A DNA stretch of 64,000 nt from Geosiphon pyriformis (Eukaryota; Glomeromycota; Glomeromycetes; Archaeosporales; Geosiphonaceae), in the NCBI GenBank assembly GCA_016748015.1, contig JAAOMT010000226.1:62001-126000 (forward strand), in the 5' to 3' direction. The notes under the pieces are model-generated. The model did not search any database. It worked only from the letters and a program-made list of their open reading frames with translations, and was not told the DNA's origin. Shown in pieces: positions 48,987-61,180 of this stretch; positions within the stretch are counted from its first letter, which is position 1, and every line of letters begins with the position of its first letter. The position numbers were made by a program, and so were the translations under genes.

Positions 48987-50470
48987 CTAAGCACTTATAT
49001 AAACTAAAATCAAGTTGTCTATACCTGAAAAAAACAAACAAAATTTATATAGTCTAAAACTAACACCAAAAACTTTAGCAATATCCAACAATTTAATCAT
49101 ACCAGCCAAAAGCACCAAAGAAAGTCCAACAATTAAGACTGGAATAGATCTATTATGTGAAATCAGTCAATTTTTTTCTATAAAAGCCCAGTATTTAGCA
49201 TGGGCCAATCAGATTTCATCTCAAAATGCAAGACAAAACTTGCACACAAAGTTCACAATTTTTTGGTCTGCAATTATAAAATCCTTGAAAACAGAAAAAA
49301 AATCCCAATATTAATTATTAAAACAAAACTCTTACACAAAACTACACACACTGTAATATTAAAAACACAAAAAAACAATAACTGTAACACACATAAAAAG
49401 AAATGAGAAAGACCAGAAAGCATCTCCCAATCAACCACATGGGTGTCTAGTAACTAAGCATAAGCAGCAAAGTTAAATAAACAAAAAAAAGCATGGTTCA
49501 AGATTTCAACATTTTTACAGAACAAACACACTATACTGGGATAACAACTATTATACAAATGCTTATGAACAGCAACAGAGAGCTGGTAATACAAAGCTTT
49601 TATAAAATATGTGCAAACACCAGCAGTATATCTGTTAGTGAAACTGGTGGCCAGGTAGAAATCAGAGTATAATACTGAGAACAATATAAACCAATTAACA
49701 TCTACATACAAACTGTTTGCCACAACCCAAAAATCAGAACCAACCTTCCAGCACACATAATGAACAAAGCAAAACATATTACAAACAAAATATTTAGAAT
49801 TATCAGAAACAATACTATCATCAGTCTTGATGTAACATTCTTTAATCTGAAGAGAAGGGTAGTGATCAGAAAGAAAAGCAGTCTTCATAAACACATCAGC
49901 ATGTTTATTGCCTGGAACACCAGAATGATTTTTCACTTTATGCCAGCTGATATCCAAATTCTTTTCACAAATAATGTTTACAATATAACAATATTTGACC
50001 CAACACCTGTTTTGGAAGTCTGAACATATCAAACCCAATTCCAATTTGCAAGTGTTCAAAGCAGCTTGGCTGTTTGAGAAAAGCCAAATTGAACTAAAAG
50101 AAAAGACACACTCAAGTATCAGCAAAATAGCCTGCAATTCTGTTATAGTAGAAGACATCAAACCAGAAACTCCAACACCTAAACCATAATTAATATCCTC
50201 AAAAAAAACAGCCACACCTGTTCTTATGTTAACAGTTCTCAAACCACACAAAGATCTATTCATATAGACAAAAAAACAACTAACATCAACACCCAACAAA
50301 TAATCATAGACAACCCCAAATTCATGAGAACCAAAAACACATAATAAGCCAATATTTTCTAAGAGAGGAGAACAAACAGAAAGAAAAACCATACCATTAA
50401 GAAAACAAATTGAAAGCTCAAACCAATTAGGAATTGGGCCACATAAGTCCAATCTTTTCTACTTCTTAAA
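48987..50470 (-). pseudogene. RNase H and C-terminus of LINE D ORF2
   Basis: 332 codons are open from 50452 to 49454. RNase H motifs are VYMNRS (60s), ITELQAI (about 103-109, Glu kept), FSNSQAAL (125-132) and KVKNHSGVPGNKHADV (172-187). Where Asp is expected in the first and third, residues 65 and 127 are Asn, so the nuclease is dead. The Gly of KGHSG is also changed. A C-terminal Cys-rich motif follows (LYNSCYPSIVCLFCKNVEILNHAFFC, a CCHC-like arrangement). The frame continues with changes to the last codon before 48987, ending LVYISA. Confidence 0.82.
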
Positions 50471-52700
50471 AGTTTTTTAATCAAAGATTATACCAGTATG
50501 ATTGTAAAGTTGATCCACAAAAGCAATCTTATACTGCCAAAGTGAAGAAGTATACTTAAAATACATTAACTTACCAAAAACAAGTAACACAGAAGTATCA
50601 CTTTGAAAATAAAAAGCATTGGTCATAATATTACCCAAAGACAAATTATATCCTAGAAAAATATGGACTATACCAGCCAAGAAATTATTTGATAGATTAA
50701 CATAAATATGAGCCAAAAAAAGCAAAGAGTGGCATAAATGCCAGTTAAGAACCTGCAGATTATGTAATCTATGTGCAAAAAAATGATCCAAAACCCCAAT
50801 AAAATTTGCAAAATAAACAACAAAAGCCAACTTGCTTTCTGCTTAAATCTGTTCAAAAGGTTTTAAATCATATAAAGAGGAGTAGTATATTGTATTATTA
50901 GAAAAATCAAGCAGCAGACCAGATTTGGATTTTAAGCCTTTGCAAATAAGAGTATTCTATTTATTACACACTAGTGAGAATAAAACTGAATTGAGTTTTG
51001 TAGTTAATAATGGAATGAAGAACTGCTAATACCAGATATAAAAACTGTTTATTAAAAATTGTTTTTCTTAAAACAAATTTGGCAAAAAACTGGATATCCA
51101 AATGTGCCTTAGCCAAGTTAAGCTTCAGAAGATAAAAAAATGCCCAGATAGCAATAAAATTTTCTTTTTTTGGCAATAGAAATAGACATGTCACTAACAG
51201 ATAAAGATGGGCTTGCAACTCTACAGTTAATAAAAATAACTACTGTCTTATTATTATTTATAGAAATGTTATTGATCTTGAAAAACTCACTACTAATACT
51301 GAGGATATGCTGTATAGCAACTTGATTATTACCAATTTAGATTGTATTATTGACAAATGCACCAATAACAAAAAAAGTGGTCAGTCCAATTTGAGATTCT
51401 GCTTGGCCAGTTTTGGCAACATAATAAGAATTCAGCCTATAATCACACATGTTTTCTTGTTTTTTGACCTCACACAAAAGCAAATTATAAAATATGTATC
51501 AAAGAAGAGATAAAAAAACTTTCTCTTGATCCAACCTATTGTAAACTTAATAACCACTAGTCAAACCAAAATCAGTTATAACTCTGTTAATCTGATTATT
51601 ATAAATACTACCAAAAAATTTAATAAATTTGCCATATATTTTAACTTTAATCAAACTTTTCTTAAGATGTTTTTATTTAACAGAATTATAAGTCTTACAT
51701 ATGTTCTGCAAAACTAATTACAGTTTATGATTCTTTTTTAAGGTATTTTTTATTACCAAACTAATAGCAAAGATAAGGGATTGTGTCATTGTACTCTTTA
51801 AAACAGAAAAATTATCTTCATAGAGAACATTAAAAGTACTACAAGCCAAAAAAATTCTGTCTAAAAGAATTTTAGAAAGAATCTTATGAGCTGTCTCAAT
51901 TAAAGCTATAGATCAAGTATTTGTAAGAGCACTTTTCTATTCATATAGTTTGGGAATTATTAAGATTCAAGCCTCCTTCTAAAAGCCAGACACTAACTTA
52001 CAAGTCAAACAAAAGTTCAAAAGCATCAAAAGCATATTTAAAACAGACTTGTTACAATGCTTTTATAATTTATTTGAGCCAGAGAAACTGGCAGTCTTTC
52101 CATTAGACAAAGCTGAAATTACATCAAACATCTTATTGAAACTGATCATACACATCACATTTAAAAAAACATTATTAAAAACGTAATCTAAAGATTAATA
52201 CTGATGAGACCAATCATTAAAGAGATTTGTAATCACATTATACTTTCAAGTTCAGTCTTCCATAATTACATCCACTTTTGCCTTAACCTAATTAGACTTC
52301 AGAATCAGTTCATTATTAATGACCAGATGGTTTAACATTACTTTGTAAAAAAGATGCTCCAATACACTCCTGATAGTACAACTCTTATTCAATTCAAAAT
52401 CCTCTATTCTTTTATCAATTGCTGCTCTAATTTGAGACTTCTTAGCACATTTCAATTTCATCATCTTAGACAAGTGATAAAACTTCTTAATTCTAGTTAG
52501 AATGGACTTAATAATATTAAAATAAGACTTCGAAAAAAAAAGAAACTTCACCACAAAGACATTAACAGTATCAAGACTATTTTATGTATCTAACAATAAT
52601 GTAAACTTGTTATGAAACACCTGATAAAAGGCCCTAACAATTTTAGACACCAAAAGTTCCAGTTTGTGAAATTTTAATGACTCCTTAGTATAAATACTGT
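50471..52700 (-). pseudogene. Reverse transcriptase of LINE D ORF2
   Basis: Recognisable pieces: the pre-RT linker (52554-52288, TAIDKRIEDFELNKS-like, ending NNELIL), the RT body with KFIKFFGSIYNN near 51640, the catalytic box at 51357-51346 reading FVNN (FVDD expected), INNISINNNKT near 51270, and thumb/connection 51218-50964 (RKTIFNKQFLYLVLAVLHSI). Both catalytic Asp are Asn. Numerous stops. Confidence 0.78.
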
Positions 52701-53224
52701 CATATTTCTTGAATTATTTTTTTTTAAAAACTCTTTCAGTTAACAAACATACTGTCTTGCGAACAACATTCCACATTGCATCCAAATTTGAGAGCCCTCT
52801 AAATACACAGAATTCATTAGAAAACATAGCTGCATTTACTGCCATAGTATTCTTGAACTTAGCTCATTTGGCATTATTAGTGTCTTTAAAATTAAATTTC
52901 CAATAATTCTTGTTTGTTTGTTTGCAAAGAGAGTGTGATTGTGTATTCAATAACTCACTCAAACCTATTGATACAGAAACAGCCCTATAATTAGTATCAA
53001 AATATTTACTAATAGACAAAATATTGTAACATACTACTGCATTAACCAAGTTTGAAGAAACAAACATATAATTAATTGTTTTTTTAGTATTTTTTGAATT
53101 CTTCTATGTATGATTTTTCTCAACCAAACTTCTTGACAAAAAATTGACCAAACCCAAATTATGGTGAATAACCTTGCTAAACAAGCAGATGTTATTTAAT
53201 GGCACAAAAATATAAACAATTTAA
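52701..53224 (-). pseudogene. End of endonuclease domain of LINE D
   Basis: Minus strand, 53190 to 52864. NLGLVNFLSRSLVEKNHT then KTINYMFVSSNLVNAVV (the D-Y-x-F-V endonuclease motif, Asp to Asn) and the post-endonuclease NTNYRAVSVSIGLSELL. The first part of the domain is not in this orientation; it lies inverted at 53225-53640. Confidence 0.72.
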
Positions 53225-53640
53225 TTTTAATTTTTATAAAAACAAAGCTAAAAGAAAAGGTTTGCTTATAAATTGTTAACAAATTTGATGATATTTAAGT
53301 TTTTACTTCTTGTTTAGACTCTGGTTACTTGGGTTTTGATGTCACAATTGTTATGAATATCTCTTTAGCAAAGCATATGTGTAAAATTTTTGAGATATCT
53401 GGTTAGCTTCTTTTTGTTAAGCTTCTTTTTAAAAATAAACTTTTTGTTTTGATTTTAGAACTTTATGTTAGAGCCTCCATGACAGTTTGTTTTTCTTAAG
53501 TTGATGTGATCAATTTTCTAATAGTTAAGATTATTAATGAATCTTTTTTTGTTATTCTAGGTGGCAATTTCAATGAAGATGATTTGCACAAGTGTGTTAG
53601 TTTCAAAAAATGTGTTTTTTACATTTTATGTAGCCACTTT
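53225..53640 (+). pseudogene. Inverted endonuclease segment within LINE D
   Basis: On the plus strand, opposite to the rest of LINE D, the frame reads VNKFDDI, LGFDVTIVMNISLAKHMCKIF, LLFVKLLFKNKLFVLILELY, VILGGNFNEDDLHKCVSFKKC. This is the AP-endonuclease core corresponding to LINE E around 58600-58970, with the GDFN motif decayed to GNFN. The segment stops at FKKC, and the next residues of the domain (LNLGLVN) resume on the minus strand at about 53190. So an internal piece of about 420 bases has been turned round. Confidence 0.8.
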
Positions 53641-55570
53641 TCAGACAAATTTAATTATTAAGGAGAACAGACAACAGGTATCAAACCAGCATTATTCACT
53701 TTAGCTATTAAGTCTATAACAGTAACTAAAAGATTGTTTAGAGTTATCTCCAATTTTGAAATAGTCAATTGATCAAAAACTACTGCTCCCATATTAGTTC
53801 CACTACTAGTGGCCACACTTGAATCCTTACTTATCACTATATCTATCCCTTGATTTTGTAATGAAAGAGTTACTAACAGCTGACATTCAAGACTAGACTG
53901 GGAAATTATTAGCACAGATGTGTCCAATCTTTTAGCCAGCTTGTTAATGTGTTCTGTAAGGCTAACAAAACTGTGTTCAAGAGTGACAAACCTATTATTC
54001 AAGTCCATAGATACTAGTGAAATAGGCTTTATCTCTAAAAAAAAGCCAAAGCTCAAAGAGCCATTATATACAGGAAGAAGAAAAAAAAAGATCCACCAAT
54101 GATTTTTGCTCAAGAGATACCACTAAAAGAAACAGAACAAACAATCAGTGCCAAAAATTTGGCATAAATAAATGCCAGTCTGCTTTTATTTTTTTCAGAT
54201 AATATCTTACAAAATAAACACCAAAAATTTTTTTTCTACCAAAGATGCAGCTTAATAACATATAACCAAACTTCTTACACTTGGCACATTTGGCTGAATT
54301 TAGACAAAACCAGTGCAAGTTAACATTCCTCAGCACTGGTGTGATTTCTATGACAGCATCCAAAAAGTTGGCAAAATCAAAACAAATAGTAATACATCTG
54401 GCTGAGGCATATATAGCTGGATAATAATTGATGATGTAAGTCTTTCCATTTACAGATCTAATAAAATCCCAAATGTTATGAGCATTTGTGTCTACAGACA
54501 ACATGTAAAACAGCATCTTATGATGATCTTTAACATTTCATGATTTTTGTCTAAATCTGCTTTAGCAATATGTATAGCACTTTTTCTAATTAAGATAGAT
54601 TATTTGGCCACAACCAAATTAGCATAATCTGAATGTTTAAATTCAACCACAGCTTTTTGCTAGAGTTCCACCAATTGTATTTTGATTGACTTAATTATTT
54701 CAAACTCAGACAGTACAGCACACACAGCCTTAGCCAACATTCCAACTGGAATTTTTTTTACCACCATAGTTTGATTTGAACACTTAACAGATTTTTTGAG
54801 ATTGGTATTTACTAAGATTTTTGCATTATTTGTCTTCTCAGTAGTCTAAACTAAGCTGGATTCAGAAGTGAATATTACTCTAATAATCCCAGCAAATTTT
54901 GAGGAAGTAAACATCCTCCAAAACCATTGACTCTAAAAAATAATCTTCTGACAATTATAAGTTTTTTCTAAACCAACTTCTTGATAACATTGTTCAAACT
55001 AATATTTAAATCAAAAAACTTTCTAATTAAAACATTGACCAGGTTTTTCAAAAAAAAAAAGAGGACTACAGAATTATTCAAAAGAATGTCATTATTAGTA
55101 CTATTGTCCAGAAAATTAATTTTGTCTAATGGCTTGCCCAATGCCTTTTTGGTAATCAATCTAAGATCCTTTGGCATTTAATTTGTATCTCTTCCTTTTA
55201 AAACCTCTCCTTTTTCATAATCTACACTAGTTTTCTTGACCAAAAACTTCTCTTTTATATTGACACTATTAGATTCTGTGATATCATTAGCTTTAAATTC
55301 TCAAAAACTATCAATTGCTTTTTCAGACAAGATTACTTTATAAACAGCACCATCTCTTAGAACATCTTCTTTTCTCTTCTTTTTAGATACAATATCTTTG
55401 CTAATAGTATCAACACCAAAGTTTTTTACAGATTTCTTCATTACAGCAATATTACAATCAACAGTAGTCTTATAATCAAGCAAAAAAAGTTTGAATTTAT
55501 CATATTGAATGGTTAAAAAACTTTTTTCAAAAAACTTCTTAACTCTTTTTTGGGAATTTGAGATGAGAAA
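53641..55570 (-). pseudogene. ORF1 of LINE D
   Basis: Several broken open pieces. From 55483 to 55301 is the N-terminus (YKTTVDCNIAVMKKSVKNFG). The piece from 54516 to 54145 has the RRM-like RSVNGKTYIINYYPAIYASARCITICFDF and a zinc knuckle at 54288-54247 reading C-x2-C-x4-Y-x4-C, with Tyr replacing His. From 54113 to 53658 comes a C-terminal coiled-coil region (LNNRFVTLEHSFVSLTEHINKLAKRLD). ORF1 proteins of this kind bind the element RNA. The start of ORF2 is missing after it. Confidence 0.75.
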
Positions 55571-56165
55571 GAGAAAGAAATTTTTATTTTTTATTTTTAA
55601 ATTGGAATATTAATTAAAAATTTTAAAAAAAAAAGAGAAAAATACCAGAATATTATTATTATTAATACTATAAATATTAAAATCAATTTTTTTATGATTT
55701 TTTAAATACATATTTTGTTACAATTCTTTTTGGCTCTTTAAAAATTATGTTGACATTTTTTGCTTTGATTTTTTACTATTTTTAAGCTAAAAACTGGTTT
55801 TTTTATAAGAAATTTTTTATTTATGTTTATGTTTTCTATTTTAATAATGTTTTTAGCATTTGAACCAGCTATTTTGTCAATTGAAAATACATTTTAAAAA
55901 GCACTAACACTAATTAAAACAACAGATTTTTTTAAGATTCTATTTTTGTAATTTTTTTTAACAAATAAATTTGTAATTATTAAGCCAATACCAGATTTTT
56001 TGATTTTTTATATTTAAATTACAGTTAATGCTAATTGTTTTATAGTTAAATAGAAAGAATTTTAAAATATTTAATTGAATAATAAAATAAAATAAAAAAA
56101 CTTCTTTTAAAAATTTTTTATTTTTTTTGGAAATTTGAAACATAGAAAGAAAAAGGTTTTTTATA
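55571..56165 (-). pseudogene. 5' fragment of a third LINE
   Basis: Minus strand from 56165: a leader like that of LINE D (GGAAATTTGAAACATAGAAAG here, GGGAATTTGAGATGAGAAAG there), then KFFLFNYKTISINCNLNIKNQ, the counterpart of KLFLLDYKTTVDCNIAVMKK in LINE D. Further matches run to about 55690 (VVLISVSAF; IDKIAGSNAKNIIKI). It ends before the LINE D leader, so only the first ~500 bases are present, more decayed than in D. Confidence 0.68.
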
Positions 56166-56529
56166 TATAATATTAATTAATTAATTTATTAAATTATATT
56201 TTGAAAATTAGATTAAATAAATAAAAATTAGAGTTTTTTTTTGTTTTTTAAAAATAATATTAATTTTAATAATACTTAAAAAATAATTACAAGTTATCAA
56301 AGTTTTTTTAAATAAATAGTTTTTATTTTGGTATTTAATAAAATACAAAAAATTAAATTAACTTATATTAAAATCTGTTTTTAATTTTTATATAATTCTA
56401 AGTTTTTTTAAATATTACTATCTAAATTGTGTTTGTTAATTTTTTAAAATTGCAAAATTTTTTATAATATTTGTTTTTGTTTTTATAATTTTGTATAATG
56501 TTTTTTAAAATTTGGTTATTAAAAATAAA
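56166..56529. other. AT-rich spacer between divergent LINEs
   Basis: No frame or recognisable repeat. LINE D (with the fragment beside it) runs left and LINE E runs right from here, head to head. Confidence 0.5.
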
Positions 56530-56564
56530 AACTTTCTCTTATTGATCCTCTGGTTACAATAAGA

Positions 56565-58595
56565 GTGAGATATTGTCAGAGAAAAAGTTTTTTTCTACTC
56601 CCTTTTCTCTTTATACTTTCAACTATTTCTTCAGACATATCTTTATTTGTGAACATAGAACCAGCAAGTCCTGCTGCTAGTGGCTCTGGATCTGCTTCTG
56701 CTGGTTTAGGGACCTGGCTTGATGTAAAAAAAAGAGGATTAATAGTGTGTACTCTTATAGTACATCTTACAAAAAACCTAAGAATCCCAAAGTCAGCATT
56801 GGTGTGGTTGATTTGTCTGCTGGCCTGTTGGGCCTGGCTGATATTGGTAACATTAACAGTAAGTTTTCCAAATCTTGGGGCAGTGAAATGGAAAGTGAGG
56901 TGAGTAGCATGAGTGGTCTGTCAGACTTAGAGAACATGAAAAATACTGTCACTGAAGAAACTAGTTACACTGACTCAGACACTTCTGTGGTCAATGACAT
57001 AGAGAACAACACCACTCTCAGGAAAACACACATTCACACATACATATTAAGTCAGCCTCCAAAGATTCCTTTATTTAACGTTTTAAGTGATAATGAAAAT
57101 TTGGTGGCTCTTCCATCTCCTAAGTTCATAGGCTCCAAGAAATTGCACTCTGTCAGATCACATGTATCGGAAAAGTGTATTTTTGATCCAGTTAAGTCAT
57201 TTGTGTTGGATATTAAATTTTTTGTCTTGCCTGGCAAAACTATTGGTGACAAATTGATTGCTGTGAAAAAAATGTTTTATTGGATAGACAGTTTTAAAGA
57301 GGCATCTGCTCTTTCAAAACTCCCAGGCATCATTAGGTCTTCTTTTACTTCCAAATTAAGTTTAATTAAAGCCAAGGAATTGGTAATCAGTAAAAAAATT
57401 TTGGTAAATATTGATGTTAGGAAACCAAACAACCATTCAGATCAGAAAGTAATAGTCAAAGAAATCTTAGTAGATCTTTTCAAATCAGCAGTTGTATCAG
57501 TTTTTTTTAAATTCAGCAAGATTGTATCAGTAAGAATGCGGCTAATTGGTCTTTGGCAAAAAGCCTGGGTGGAATTTGAATTATCAGATGTGGCTAGCAT
57601 GGTTGCTGCCAAATAGTCAGTTCTTATGAGAAAAAATTCAGTAAGGGTGGCATTGGCTGTTGATAATAAACAAACATGAATATCAAGGAATTATTATAGG
57701 GCTTTACTCTACATCTTATCAATTGGTACTACTGCACATGATTTAGCTTCTTATGATGAAAGAACATGTTTCATTGGCTGCAATCCAGTTTCGTATGCTC
57801 ATAACAGATGTGCAGTGGTTTGTTTTGATAGTGAAAAATTGAGAAATGATGCTATTGGTTCTTTGCTGGTTTTTAGGGGTGTGAATTTAAGATGGGCTGG
57901 TCTTTTTCTGGTTTGTTGTGCTAAGTGTGACCAATTTGGTCATGTTTCTGATGATTGCTCTGTGGGTAGGAATTCTGGTGCTCATGGGAAATGGGTAGTG
58001 ATCTCTTAAGATTAGGTTTACTTAGCCAATATATATAAGAAGAAGCAGGCACTTATTGCTCATCCAGTTTCTTTTGGTGGCAAAACTTGAATGCAGATTG
58101 TCAGTAATTCTTCTTCTTGTGTTGTTTTTTCATCTCCGTTAAATGTGAGAGTAGTGTCAAGTGCAGAAACTCTTCACACAGCTTCTGCTCCTTTTGATGT
58201 TTCTAGTTTTAATAATTGTTTGGCTTTTTTGAAGCACTCTCTGAAGCTTGTGGTGACCAGGTTTCTGACATACTGAAGAAATTAAGTTCTGTTGATTCAA
58301 TGCCTCTGTCTTTGGTTTTTCAGATGTCCTCTCCAGTTGCTTCTGCCTCTTTAGTGTTAAATTTGGTCTTGGATATGGCTTTAGATAGTGTGTTGGTGCT
58401 GCCAACCCCTTCTCTTCCTGATGTTGACATTTTGCTCTCTGATTTCAGTCTCAGCAGTTCGAAGGTCCTGACCACCAAAGTGTGTGGTTTGAAGTCAAAG
58501 ATGATGGCTTTGGAAGTGTTGATCCATTTGGTGCTGGCTAGGTTAGATTCTTTGGGCTCTGGTTTGGGTTTTCTGTCTTCCTTTTTTTTCTAATA
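56565..58595 (+). pseudogene. ORF1 of LINE E
   Basis: N-terminal piece 56565-56740 (ASPAASGSGSASAGLGTWLD), a frameshift near 56740, then 289 codons to 57616: an acidic Ser-rich region and an RRM-like segment (EILVDLFKSAVVSVFFKFSKIV ... KAWVEFE). A second RRM-like region is at 57703-57905. An intact zinc knuckle C-x2-C-x4-H-x4-C lies at 57917-57958. A coiled-coil C-terminus (58216-58593, SKMMALEVLIHLVLARLDSL) ends it. One TAG at 57614 and some frame changes break it. Start is uncertain: the first codon in frame is GTG. Confidence 0.78.
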
Positions 58596-58599
58596 AGTA

Positions 58600-59420
58600 G
58601 TATGATTTGGAGATTTGGATTGCTAATAAGTTTGATGGTGTGCAGATATTCATGTCTGGTATAGATAAGAGTTATAATAATGTTGGTATGGCTGTTATTA
58701 TGAACAATTCCTTGGCTTGTCATGTTTCCAAAGTAAAAGAGATTCCAGAAAGAATTATTTTAATACGACTCTTGTTTAAGGGCAAGCTCTCAGTTACTGT
58801 CTTGGATTTGTATGCTAGTGCTTTGGCTGGGATTAGATTTGATCAGACTTCAGAGGTAAACTCTCTCATTGCCAAGGCCATTAACTCTAACACTTTTATG
58901 GTACTGAGTGGTGACTTTAATGAAAATGGATCTGAGAGGAGTGCGAGTTTCAAATTTTGTTTGAATTTGGGTTTGATTAATTCTTTTATGGGTCATTCCT
59001 TGGTCAAAGCTGCTACATAGAACAATTCAATGAGAATTGAGAAGACTATTGACTACATTTTTGTTAGTAGAAACTTGGCTTCAGCAGTTGCAGGTTACAT
59101 AATTGGCTCTGTTTCTGGTTTTTTTAACACTGATTACAAGACTGTTATAGTGTCTATAGGTTTGGGTGGCCTCTTAAACAGCTGTTTGAATAGCTTGTGC
59201 AAACAGGTGAATAAAGATCATTGGAAATTCAATATTAAGGATGCAGATGGCACCAAGTGGGCTAAATTTAGAGATTGTGTGGCTTTCAAGCTGTTTTTAA
59301 CAGAGAACAAACTTTTTGATACAGAGACATATGGTAAAATAAATAATATGTGAACTATTCTAGAGAAGATAGTAATAGAATTGGCTGATGAGATATTTTC
59401 AAGGTGTTGGTTCAGTGAGT
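58600..59420 (+). pseudogene. AP-type endonuclease of LINE E ORF2
   Basis: Open at 58607-59020. WIANKFDGVQIFMSG, then NVGMAVIMNNSLACHV, LLFKGKLSVTVLDLYASAL and the metal-site motif LSGDFNENG near 58906. From 59030: IEKTIDYIFVSRNLASAV (D-Y-x-F-V), then NTDYKTVIVSIGLGG, where TDHK is usual (His to Tyr). These enzymes nick target DNA for target-primed reverse transcription. The His change and stops argue that it is inactive. Confidence 0.83.
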
Positions 59421-61180
59421 TTTAGTGTTCAAGAAACAGACATTCTTCTAGGTTTTTTGGATTGGAAATGTTGGTTGCCAAAATTGTTAAGAAATTTAAT
59501 TCTGGTAATGCTGTTGGGGTTGATAGTTTTGTAAAAACTTGGTCAATCTTGAATAATGCCAAAGCCTGTGCTTTTACTAACCTGGTTCTTTCGGATAACC
59601 ATCCTGTGTTTATTTTCAAACATTTGTCTGTGGTCCATAAAAGTTATAAGAAGTCTAAGATACATGAATCGAGATTGGCTAAGGAGGCATCTATTAGGAA
59701 GGCAATAGAGAAGCAGATGGAGAAATTTTGTTCTGATAAAGGTGGCATAATTAAAAATGTTCTGGACCAACTCTTTCACAAGGTGGTGCTAAATCACTTG
59801 GTGGTGGATGATGAGCTGGTTGTGGAACCAACCAAAGTTAAGTCTAATATAGATAGAATCATGGAAAGTTGGACAAGAAAACGAAAAGTGCCTCCAGTTT
59901 TGCCTGATCATTGGGCCTACCAGTATGCACTTTTGAATTATATAAGAAATAATACTTTTTCTGGTGTGATGCATTCTATTGGCTTGAACAATTTACTTTT
60001 GGTTATTAGTGGTTTACTTGATGGGAAGGCTGCAGGCTTATCTGGCATCCCTAATGAACTGTGAAAGCATAGTGGTAATGCAATAATAGGTTGCCTATTA
60101 AGGCTGTTAAATATGTACTTAAATGTGGGTGGTATGTCTGTTCTATGGAGGAGGGCATAGATATCAATGATTCCAAAACCCTATGACTGGGATGGAATTC
60201 TTACAAACACTTATCCTATTGCATTAATTGAAACCCCAAGAAAGATTCTTTTTAAGATTCTATCTGACCATATTTTGTTTGCCTGCAATAAATTTGGCGT
60301 CTTCCAGAATGATAACTTTTCTATGTTAAAGGGCACTTCTATGCAATCTCCAGTGTTTGCTGTTGGGTCCGTTATTGAAGATGCTCTTGAGAAGAACAGA
60401 GAAATTTGGTTGGTTTTACAAGATATACAAAAGGCTTATGATTCTGTTAGTTGGTACTATCTGAAGGCTAGTTTGCTGCAGATCAAAATGTGTGACAGAT
60501 TTATAAAATTTTTTGGTAGTATATATGAGAATAGGATTAATAAGGTTATGACTAATTTTGGTCTGTCTGATGGCTATAGGGTGTATGATAGATTGGATTA
60601 GAGTGAGGTCTTTTTACCTTTTCTCTGAAGAGTATTTTATAATCCCCTTCTGTGCAAAATTAAGAGACATAAACAATTGTGTGGGTACTGGATTAATACT
60701 AAATTTGTTTCAAGGTCGGGAAGAATTGAGAATAGTGGAAAGATGACATCTCATTTTGTGGCTGGTGCATTTGTTAATGACACAATTTGGGTTGGGAACT
60801 GTCAGGCTTTGATTCAATATACTTTGAACATTTTCAGCAAATTCTTTGATGTTAATGACATTTCCATTAACAATGATAAGACAGTCACTATCCCTATTAA
60901 TCAAGATGTTAAAGTTGCTTCTTTGAGTATTTGTAGTTAGCCAATTTCGAAAAAGAGCAAAGCACATCATTATTTAGGAATTTTTTTGTCTACTGAGAGA
61001 CTGTTCAAGCTGAGTGTTGCCAAAGCTTATTCTGATGTTTGTTTTTTTGTTAATGTTGTGTTGAAAAAAGCTATCACTGATAAACAGTTCTCATATTTGG
61101 TGTTGACAGTTTTGCAGCCTATCATTAGTTATTGGACTCAATTCAGTTTTGTTTTATTGAATGTTTGTCACAAGTAAAAT
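59421..61180 (+). pseudogene. Reverse transcriptase of LINE E ORF2
   Basis: Pre-RT linker 59462-60064 (ASIRKAIEKQMEKFCSDKGG; DGKAAGLSGIPNEL), a stop, then SMIPKPYDW at 60159 and PIALIETPRKILFKILSDHI. The region VLQDIQKAYDSVSW is near 60416, and the catalytic box at 60770-60781 reads FVND instead of FVDD. It continues with DISINNDKTVTIPIN and HHYLGIFLSTERLFKLSVAKAY. Stops include one at 60599 at an expected Gln (RLDQGEVF). Confidence 0.85.

Larger units (their letters stand above)
48852..55570 (-). mobile_element. LINE D: decayed non-LTR retrotransposon
   Basis: Minus-strand element with 5' end near 55570, ORF1 to about 53660, an AP-type endonuclease segment that is inverted (53225-53640), then ORF2 with reverse transcriptase and RNase H ending at a TAG at 48987-48989. 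A 3' tail runs to 48852, ending in A-rich sequence (T-rich on the plus strand). The tail matches the fragments at 18361-18440 and 14950-14993. Same group as LINE E. Frames are broken. Confidence 0.88.

Noticed and set aside
49015-50189. Plus-strand open frames around 49.0-50.2 kb
   Set aside because: They are antisense to the recognisable RNase H and C-terminus of LINE D ORF2.
58157-59974. Minus-strand open frames over LINE E
   Set aside because: They are shadows of ORF1, the endonuclease and the pre-RT linker, which have matching family motifs on the plus strand.
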